From: Bryobacteraceae bacterium
GTDB lineage: Bacteria > Acidobacteriota > Terriglobia > Bryobacterales > Bryobacteraceae
NCBI GenBank assembly: GCA_030039005.1
Contig: JASHQT010000283.1
Location: 1-10,520 of the forward strand
DNA: 10,520 nucleotides
Direction of reading: 5' to 3'
Part shown: piece by piece, positions 5,029 to 10,520 of the stretch
Position numbering within the stretch: position 1 is the stretch's first letter
How the letters are laid out: each line of letters starts with the position of its first letter
The notes under the pieces: model-generated
Told to the model about the DNA's origin: nothing
Databases searched by the model: none
Seen by the model: the letters and a program-made list of their open reading frames with translations, nothing else
Program-made: the position numbers and the translations under genes

Positions 5029-5231
5029 TAAGAGCCGGTGGATGGGACGCGGGATTGTTTCAGGAGCTTGTTGGCATACGCCAGCAGAGAATCTTTCGCG
5101 GGGGAAGAAGCGGGAGAGCTTTGAAGGACTGGATCTTGCATGCGGGCGAAAAGCTGGTCGCTATCATCGATCAGCCGTTTGGAGCGAATCACGGTTTGGA
5201 GCAGTTCTGTGTCGACAAACACGACAACCAA
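5028..5231 (-). CDS. Possible small protein, 67 residues, unknown
   Basis: The frame runs from TTG 5231 (GTG 5222 also possible) to TAG at 5028. The predicted protein has a mixed start (VVVFVDTELLQTVIRSKRL), a helical middle (DDSDQLFARMQD) and a final helix (DSLLAYANKLLKQS), with an S/P-rich linker between. The composition looks protein-like, and the frame ends precisely at a terminator-like hairpin on the same strand. Against it, there is no ribosome-binding site and no recognised family. The region is also a gap between divergent genes, where chance frames of this size occur. Confidence 0.4.
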   Translation of the reverse strand: MVVVFVDTELLQTVIRSKRLIDDSDQLFARMQDPVLQSSPASSPAKDSLLAYANKLLKQSRVPSTGS

Positions 5232-5337
5232 TGTAGCAATTCTTCAGCCAGCGTTAATTATTTAGAGGGTTATTCGCGCGGCATGCCTCGGCGGGTGTTA
5301 AGATGCGTGTGAAACCCGCTGCGGACCGGAGACGACA

Positions 5338-8300
5338 GTGGCGAAGAAGAAGATGGACGTGAAGAGCAAGCGGCCGGTGAAAAAAAGAAAGCCGGCTGAG
5401 CGTCCGTCTCCATCCGCCCCCGCCAAAGCCATCCGCCCACCAACGGAGGAATCCGAGGATAGCGAGGAAGGTCTTTTTCCGATCGTGGGAATCGGGGCGT
5501 CGGCGGGCGGGTTAGAAGCGTTCACCGAAATGCTGCAAGCGCTGCCAGGCAATACCGGCATGGGATTCGTGTTCGTGCAGCATCTGGATCCCAAACACGT
5601 CAGCCTTTTGACCGAACTGCTGCAGCGTCACACCAAGATGCCCGTGGAGGACGCGACGGAAGGAGTACGCGTCGAACCCAACCACATCTACGTGATCCCG
5701 CGCGACAAGCACATGGGCGTGCAGCACGGCGTGCTGACGTTATCGCCGCGGGCGGAATCGCCGATCCCGCAGATGCCCATCGACCCGTTCCTGCGCTCCT
5801 TGGCGGCGGACCAAAAAAGCAAAGCGATCGGGGTGATCCTGTCGGGCAACGCGTCGGACGGGGCATTGGGGATGATGGCGATCAAGGCGGCGGGCGGGAT
5901 TACGTTCGCGCAATCGAGCGACACGGCCAAATACGACGGCATGCCGCGCGCGGCGGTCTCGTCGGGCTGCATCGACTTCGTGCTTCCGCCTCAAGGGATC
6001 GCCAAGGAGTTGGCGCGGTTGGGGCAGCATCCCTATATCGCCCCCGCGCCGCCGAAAGGGCTGAAGGAGCCCACACCGGCCGCGCTGGCCTCCATCGGGC
6101 GCATTCTCAATTTGCTGCGCGGCGCGACGGGAGTGGATTTCAGCTATTACAAATCCAACACCATCCGGCGGCGGATTCTGCGGCGGATGGCATTGAAGCA
6201 GATCGAAAACCTGGAGCGGTACGTGGTGCGGCTGCGCGCGGACCCAGTGGAGCTGCGGGCGCTCTACGACGATATCCTGATCAATGTCACGGAGTTCTTC
6301 CGCGATCCGGAGGTTTTCGAGATCCTCAAGAAAATCGTGTTCCCCAAGATCGCGCCCAGCAGCCAGACTGGGGGTCAGATCCGGATTTGGGTGCCGGGCT
6401 GCGCGTCGGGGGAAGAAGTGTACTCCATTGCGATCGTGCTTTTGGAATATCTGGGAGAGCGGAGCCAGGAAGTGAACGTGCAGATTTTCGGCACCGATAT
6501 CAGCGAAAACGCTTTAGAGAAAGCGCGCAGCGGGACCTACGCGCCCAGCATCGTGCAGGATATTTCGGCCGAGCGGCTGCGCCGCTTCTTCACGAAAGTG
6601 GATTCCAGCTACCAGATCAGCAAGCGCATTCGCGAGATGTGCGTGTTCGCCAGGCAGAACGTGATCAAGGATCCACCTTTTTCCAAGCTGGACCTGATCA
6701 GTTGCCGCAATGTGCTGATCTATCTGGGCCCGGTGCTGCAGAAGCGGGTAATTCCGATTTTTCACTATGCGCTCAAGCCCAACGGCTACCTGCTGCTGGG
6801 GTCGTCGGAAACGATTGGAGTTCATTCCGAGCTCTTCGCTCTGGAAGACAAAAAAGCCAAGATTTACAAGTGCCGGGCGGCGACTTCGCGGCCCAACATC
6901 GAGTTTCCGCTGGAAGAGCCGGGGGAGAGTCCGGCACCGGCTCGGCCTCCGGCGAGCGATTGGACCGAGGCGGACCTGGTGCGGGAGGCCGACCGGATCG
7001 TGCTGGGCAGGTACAGCCCGGCGGCGGTGGTGGTGGACAGCGGCATGAACGTACTGCAATTCCGCGGGCGGATGGCTCCGTTCTTGGAGCCCGCGGCCGG
7101 CATGGCCAGCTTGAATTTGCTGAAGCTGGCGCGCGAGGGCTTATCACACGAACTGCGTAACGCCTTTCAAAGGGCCGGACGCGAGGGCGCACCCGTACGC
7201 CGGGAGGGTCTGCGGGTCCGCCGCAACGGCGGGCTGGCGGAATTCAATCTGGAGGTGATCCCGTTCAAAAAGAACTCCAGCCGCGATCCGCGTTATCTAA
7301 TCTTGTTCGAAGAGGTACGCGGACCAGCGCCCGCGGGCAAGGAAGCGAAATCGAAGGGGAGGATCAAAAAAGGCTCAACCGGCCCCGAGCGCGAAGTGCA
7401 GCAACTGCGCCAGGAGCTGGTGGCGACCAAAGAATACCTGCAATCGGTGATCGAGGAATTGGAGTCGTCCAACGAAGAGCTGCGCTCGGCCAACGAGGAG
7501 ATCCAATCCAGCAACGAGGAGCTGCAAAGCACCAACGAGGAACTGGAGACGGCCAAGGAGGAGCTGCAATCCACCAACGAAGAGCTCAACACGGTGAATG
7601 AGGAGCTTCAGACGCGCAACGCGCAATTGGCGCAAGCGGGCAACGATCTTCTGAACCTGCTGGGCAACGTGAACATACCCATCATTATGGTGGGCAACGA
7701 TCTGCGGATCCGGCGCTTTACCCCGATCTCCCAGCGGCTGCTGAACCTGATTCCCACCGACGTGGGCCGGCCGATCAGCGACATCAACATGAATTTGGAC
7801 ATCCCCAAGATGGGCCGGATGGTACTGGAGGTGATCGAATCGTTAAGCCCGAAAGTCGCGGAAGTAAAAGACTACGGCGGACGAGCGTATTCGCTGCGAA
7901 TTCGCCCCTATCGGACCGAGGACAACCGAATCGATGGCGCGGTGATCGTATTGGTGGACCTGGATCCGGCGCGGGCCAGCATGGAATCGGCGGCCGACGA
8001 TGCGGCTGGGGGCGACGGGGATCCTTCCGGCTTGCGATCCAGCGAAGAATTGCGCGCCTTCGGGGCGGGCTTGATGATGGCCCAGGAGAACGAGCGGCGA
8101 AAACTGGCGCTGGAGCTGCACGACGATCTGAACCAGCGGCTGGCGCTGCTGGAACTCAACATCGATTCGCTGGAGAAAGGCGATCCGGCGAAGAAGGCAA
8201 AGGATTGGAAGGAGCAGCTCCACTCGGTTCAAGAACAGATCAAGTCACTTTCAACGTCCCTGCGGCAGATGGCTTATCAATTACATCCGGCCGCGCTGGA

Positions 8301-8721
8301 CCACTTGGGACTGGCGGAGGCCGCGGAGTCCTACGTTCGGGAATTCAGCGAGCGAGAAAATATCCCCGTCCGTTTTCACGCCGACGGCCTGCCAGGAGTG
8401 GTCGATCCGCAGATCGCGCTGTGCTTGTTCCGGATTGTGCAAGAGAGCTTGCGGAACGTGGCCTTGCATGCCAGAGCGAAGAGCGCCGAGGTCGGCCTTT
8501 CGCGAACCGATGGCGTCATTCAGCTTCGCGTGAAGGATTCCGGCACAGGGTTCGATCCCAACGGCGCCACACGGCAAGGACACCTGGGCCTGCGCAGCAT
8601 GGAGGAACGGGCGCGAGCCTGCGGCGGTACTTTCAAGATCAGCTCGCAACCCGGCGCTGGAACAGAGGTTGTGGTCGAGATTCCGGAGAATGGCCATGAC
8701 AATCGGCAGCCGGAGGCGTAG
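5338..8721 (+). CDS. CheB-CheR-PAS-coiled coil-PAS-histidine kinase fusion
   Basis: A 1127-residue cytoplasmic multi-domain signalling protein with no membrane helix. Residues 1-45 are a basic, disordered tail. Residues 47-230 are a CheB methylesterase domain with S55 (GASAGG), H82 (QHL) and D174 (NASDGALG) as the catalytic triad; the receiver domain of classical CheB is missing. Residues 250-512 are a CheR methyltransferase, with the SAM-binding WVPGCASGEEVYS (351-363), GTDIS (385-389) and SCRNVLIYL (455-463). A PAS-like domain (about 545-660) precedes a coiled coil of eight heptads (705-760), then a second PAS domain (766-875). A HisKA_3 dimerisation domain has phospho-acceptor H928 (ELHDDLNQRL), and a HATPase_c has N1040, DSGTGFD (1067-1073) and GHLGLRSMEER (1081-1091). 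The start is GTG 5338 with GGAG 6 bases before it. Kinase type and the adjacent NarL-type regulator fit one another. The receptor or protein that the methyl-modification domains act on is not in the window. Confidence 0.95.
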   Translation: MAKKKMDVKSKRPVKKRKPAERPSPSAPAKAIRPPTEESEDSEEGLFPIVGIGASAGGLEAFTEMLQALPGNTGMGFVFVQHLDPKHVSLLTELLQRHTKMPVEDATEGVRVEPNHIYVIPRDKHMGVQHGVLTLSPRAESPIPQMPIDPFLRSLAADQKSKAIGVILSGNASDGALGMMAIKAAGGITFAQSSDTAKYDGMPRAAVSSGCIDFVLPPQGIAKELARLGQHPYIAPAPPKGLKEPTPAALASIGRILNLLRGATGVDFSYYKSNTIRRRILRRMALKQIENLERYVVRLRADPVELRALYDDILINVTEFFRDPEVFEILKKIVFPKIAPSSQTGGQIRIWVPGCASGEEVYSIAIVLLEYLGERSQEVNVQIFGTDISENALEKARSGTYAPSIVQDISAERLRRFFTKVDSSYQISKRIREMCVFARQNVIKDPPFSKLDLISCRNVLIYLGPVLQKRVIPIFHYALKPNGYLLLGSSETIGVHSELFALEDKKAKIYKCRAATSRPNIEFPLEEPGESPAPARPPASDWTEADLVREADRIVLGRYSPAAVVVDSGMNVLQFRGRMAPFLEPAAGMASLNLLKLAREGLSHELRNAFQRAGREGAPVRREGLRVRRNGGLAEFNLEVIPFKKNSSRDPRYLILFEEVRGPAPAGKEAKSKGRIKKGSTGPEREVQQLRQELVATKEYLQSVIEELESSNEELRSANEEIQSSNEELQSTNEELETAKEELQSTNEELNTVNEELQTRNAQLAQAGNDLLNLLGNVNIPIIMVGNDLRIRRFTPISQRLLNLIPTDVGRPISDINMNLDIPKMGRMVLEVIESLSPKVAEVKDYGGRAYSLRIRPYRTEDNRIDGAVIVLVDLDPARASMESAADDAAGGDGDPSGLRSSEELRAFGAGLMMAQENERRKLALELHDDLNQRLALLELNIDSLEKGDPAKKAKDWKEQLHSVQEQIKSLSTSLRQMAYQLHPAALDHLGLAEAAESYVREFSERENIPVRFHADGLPGVVDPQIALCLFRIVQESLRNVALHARAKSAEVGLSRTDGVIQLRVKDSGTGFDPNGATRQGHLGLRSMEERARACGGTFKISSQPGAGTEVVVEIPENGHDNRQPEA
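7450..7617 (+). repeat. Eight 21-base heptad repeats encoding the coiled coil
   Basis: Residues 705-760 consist of eight consecutive heptads of the form (N/I/K)EE(L/I)xSx, most reading NEELQST or a near variant. The DNA copies are diverged, so it is an old protein repeat and not a fresh tandem expansion. This helix is well known in CheB/CheR fusion proteins and probably transmits signals between the PAS domains and kinase. On the other strand it yields long Ser/Leu-rich shadow frames. Confidence 0.85.
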
Positions 8722-8754
8722 CAAAATTCTCGCAGCGGGATCTATGATACGAAA

Positions 8755-9402
8755 ATGGCACCCGTTACTGAAATGAGACGCGCTCGGATTTTGCTGGCGG
8801 ACGATCACGCCTTGGTGGCGGCCGGAATCGCCAAACTTCTGGATCAAGACTTCGATTTGCTGGCCATCACCAGCGACGGCCGCGAATTGATTGCGGAGGC
8901 CGAACGTTCCCACCCGGACGTGGTGGTCATGGACATTTCGATGCCCAATCTCAACGGGTTGGAGGCGGCACGGCGTCTGCGGAGAACCATGCCCGAAGTG
9001 AAGATCGTTTTTGTGACGGTCCATAGCGATCTGGCCTACGCGGCGGCTGCGTTTCGGGCGGGGGCTTCGGGCTACGTGCTGAAGGGATCGGCGGTTCCGG
9101 AGTTGAAGGAAGCGGTTCTGAACGCGGTGCGCGGGAAGCCGTTTTTGACGCCGCTGATCAACCGGGCATCGCTGGAGGCGTTGCTGCAGCAGCCGGAACA
9201 GCGTTCGCCGCTCACGCGCCGCCAGCAGGAAGTGCTGCAATTGGTGGCGGAGGGGCATTCGGCGAAGGATATCGGCGACAACCTGAATATTTCCTCCAAG
9301 ACGGTGGAGTTCCACAAGTCGCTCATCATGAAGCGGCTGAATCTGCACTCGGTGGCCGAGCTGACGCGCTACGCGATCCAACACGGCATCAGCGCGAGCT
9401 GA
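8755..9402 (+). CDS. NarL/FixJ-family response regulator
   Basis: A 215-residue two-domain regulator. The receiver (residues 9-125) has the acidic pair D16-D17 (LLADDHALV), phospho-acceptor D60 (VVVMDISMPNLNG), T88 (VFVTVHS) and K110 (GYVLKGSA), so all active-site residues are present. A LuxR-type helix-turn-helix lies at about 150-212: LTRRQQEVLQLVAEGHSAKDIGDNLNISSKTVEFHKSLIMKRL in family order, with the usual E-V-L and TVEFH contacts. It follows the kinase gene by 33 bases on the same strand and is almost surely its partner, receiving phosphate from H928. The start is ATG 8755; ATG 8773 is an alternative, and neither has a strong ribosome-binding site. The regulator is a transcription factor by family; its target genes are not shown by the sequence. 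Confidence 0.95.
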   Translation: MAPVTEMRRARILLADDHALVAAGIAKLLDQDFDLLAITSDGRELIAEAERSHPDVVVMDISMPNLNGLEAARRLRRTMPEVKIVFVTVHSDLAYAAAAFRAGASGYVLKGSAVPELKEAVLNAVRGKPFLTPLINRASLEALLQQPEQRSPLTRRQQEVLQLVAEGHSAKDIGDNLNISSKTVEFHKSLIMKRLNLHSVAELTRYAIQHGISAS

Positions 9403-9412
9403 GCGGGCTTCG

Positions 9413-9646
9413 CTAAGAATCCGACGCCCAGCCGGGGGGAGCGATGCCGGATCGCAGAACCTGCGAGCGCTCGCCGAGATCGCGGCTAAAAACCAGCAGC
9501 AATTCGCCAAAGCCGGCGGCTTGGAGCTCGCCGGCTGTTTCCACAACGGCGCCGGGCGGCACGGTGAAAAATCCGCGGGCGTCGCTGTACTTGCGCACCG
9601 TGAGGAGAGGAGAAAGAACTCGATAACGGGCGCCGGGGAAAATCAT
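9413..9646 (-). CDS. Small protein of unknown function, 77 residues
   Basis: The start ATG 9646 has GGAG (9652-9655 on the minus strand) 5 bases upstream, a textbook site. The protein reads like a small beta-rich domain: MIFPGARYRVLSPLLTVRKY, then FFTVPPGAVVETAGEL, then a FGELLLVFSRDLGERSQVL segment. This pattern (PG-x-RYRV...; VPPGAVV; v.f.rDL.eR) recalls short SH3-like hypothetical proteins common in Acidobacteria. There are no Cys clusters, membrane helix or signal peptide. The gene converges on the response regulator with a 10-base gap. A TACAAT box (9665-9670, minus strand) could be its -10 element, though the -35 is poor. Confidence 0.7.
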   Translation of the reverse strand: MIFPGARYRVLSPLLTVRKYSDARGFFTVPPGAVVETAGELQAAGFGELLLVFSRDLGERSQVLRSGIAPPGWASDS

Positions 9647-9664
9647 TCACGCTCCAATAGGAAA

Positions 9665-9670
9665 ATTGTA
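9665..9670 (-). promoter_or_regulatory. Possible -10 box for the 77-residue gene
   Basis: TACAAT on the minus strand matches TATAAT at five of six bases and would put the transcript start about 12 bases ahead of the ATG at 9646, leaving room for the GGAG site. The -35 region (TTTCGG at 17 bases) is not close to consensus, so this is tentative. Confidence 0.3.
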
Positions 9671-9716
9671 GCGAGGCGGCGCGTGTGCCGAAACTGAGAA
9701 TTACATCGGAATCCGA

Positions 9717-10520
9717 TTAATTTTCGCGCCGCAGCGGCCGGATCAACAGCGTCAGAACGAATCCCAACACCAGGCCGGCGGCCAGCACCTGTAGCGGCGA
9801 ATCGTAGATATGAACGCGGCTGGATCCCGGCGCGAGCGCGGCCTTGGCGCGGTTGGATAGCTCGGTGATGATGACGGGGCCGACGATGGCCGCGGCGCTC
9901 CAGGCGGTGAGGATCGCGCCGTGAATGGCGCCGACGTTTTCCGGTCCGAAAATATCGGCGAGAAACGCGGGAATGGTAGCGAATCCGCCGCCGTACATGG
10001 TGTAAATGATGGACCAACTAGCGAGGAAAAGCGCGTACGCGCCGAGGGTGGCCATGCGCGGGATGGCCAGGAACAAAATGGGCTGGACCACGAAAAATAC
10101 CAGATACGTGTTGCGCCGCCCGATGTGATCGGAGAGCGAGGCCCAGAAGAACCGGCCGGCCAGGTTAAACAAGCTAATCAAGGAAACGACGCCCGCGGCC
10201 TCCAACGCGGATTTCCGGAACATGTCCTGGGTCATGGGCGAGGCTTGCGAGAGAATGCCAATGCCCGCAGCGACGTTGATGAAGAGGATGCTCCACAGCA
10301 GGTAGAACTGCACGGTGCCGAGCGCCTGGTTGCGGTTCACGCTGCGGTCGGTAATCATGCGGTGAGTTTTGGCGGGCGGGGTCCAGCCTTCGGGCTTAAA
10401 GCCCTCGGGCGGGCGCTTGAGAATTTGCGCGCCAATCAGCATCACCACCAGGTAGATGGCGGCCAGCGCGAGCATGGTGTTGCCGACGCCCATGAGTTTC
10501 ATGAAGCCGGTATTCATGGG
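9717..10520 (-). CDS. OFA-family MFS transporter, C-terminal part (cut by window edge)
   Basis: The frame enters from the right edge and ends at 9717; 267 residues are visible. They show about seven hydrophobic segments: ALAAIYLVVMLIGAQIL, a cytoplasmic loop with the typical PPEGFKPEGWTPP, then FYLLWSILFINVAAGIGIL, VVSLISLFNLAGRFFWASLSD, the motif-A loop SDHIGRRNTYLVFF, and later helices with SWSIIYTMYGGGFATIPAFLADIFGP. The P-x-G-(W/F)-x-P-x-G-W linker and the YGGGFAT(I/V)PAF(L)ADxFG segment are typical of the oxalate/formate antiporter (OFA) group, which exchange small carboxylates across the inner membrane. It is the second half of a normal protein of about 430-550 residues. Substrate cannot be inferred, and family members without the oxalate role are very common. 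Confidence 0.85.
   Translation of the reverse strand, partial: PMNTGFMKLMGVGNTMLALAAIYLVVMLIGAQILKRPPEGFKPEGWTPPAKTHRMITDRSVNRNQALGTVQFYLLWSILFINVAAGIGILSQASPMTQDMFRKSALEAAGVVSLISLFNLAGRFFWASLSDHIGRRNTYLVFFVVQPILFLAIPRMATLGAYALFLASWSIIYTMYGGGFATIPAFLADIFGPENVGAIHGAILTAWSAAAIVGPVIITELSNRAKAALAPGSSRVHIYDSPLQVLAAGLVLGFVLTLLIRPLRREN

Noticed and set aside
6387..7160. A 257-codon plus-strand frame inside the kinase gene
   Set aside because: It overlaps the CheR domain in another frame, has Arg/Gly-rich composition and shows no motif.
7293..7635. Ser/Leu-rich minus-strand frames of 99 and 86 codons
   Set aside because: They are the reverse reading of the heptad repeats that encode the coiled coil.
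8281..9546. A 421-codon open frame on the minus strand
   Set aside because: It lies antisense to the kinase C-terminus and the whole response regulator, both with clear domains. The predicted protein is rich in R, H, Q and L with no domain pattern, as expected from the opposite strand of GC-rich genes.
1..10520. CRISPR array or rRNA genes
   Set aside because: No regularly spaced direct repeats of suitable length and no rRNA-like stretch were seen.

Overview
This window looks like chromosomal DNA of a GC-rich soil bacterium. I would guess an Acidobacteriota member of the Bryobacterales/Solibacter type. The guess rests on gene content: a secreted VOC-fold protein, an IS1-like transposase of a type common in that phylum, many small zinc-ribbon and SH3-like proteins, and a very large CheB/CheR/PAS/kinase protein. 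It is an inference, not something read from a marker gene.

Layout. Positions 1-307 (minus) hold the start of a DHA2-type drug-efflux MFS transporter that runs off the left edge. A GC-rich gap carries a strong G-quadruplex motif, followed by a signal-peptide VOC protein (523-981, minus). From about 1040 to 4390 the sequence is visibly less GC-rich and accessory in character. It contains a Phd/YefM-like antitoxin with a downstream 149-residue protein of unknown family (minus strand), an AT-rich gap, and a near-consensus sigma70 promoter. That promoter drives a leader with an 18-bp stem and then an odd tRNA: a tRNA-His-type acceptor (G-1:C73, encoded CCA) carrying a GGU (Thr-type) anticodon. After this come an IS1-family-like transposase and a compact DUF5678-like / retropepsin-like pair.

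From about 4395 host-like composition returns. There is a small helical protein (plus), a 49-residue zinc-ribbon protein (4739-4888, minus), and a possible 67-residue protein followed by a terminator-like hairpin (minus). Next is a two-gene signalling unit on the plus strand: a 1127-residue CheB-CheR-PAS-coiled coil-PAS-HisKA_3 kinase fusion (5338-8721), and 33 bases later a NarL/FixJ response regulator (8755-9402). They form a natural kinase/regulator pair. The regulator converges on a 77-residue hypothetical gene (minus). The window closes with the C-terminal half of an OFA-type MFS transporter (minus), cut by the right edge.

The points most worth following up are the mixed-identity tRNA with its hairpin leader, the antitoxin with an unrecognised partner, the DUF5678/retropepsin pair, and the chemotaxis-enzyme/kinase fusion that lies outside any visible chemotaxis cluster.
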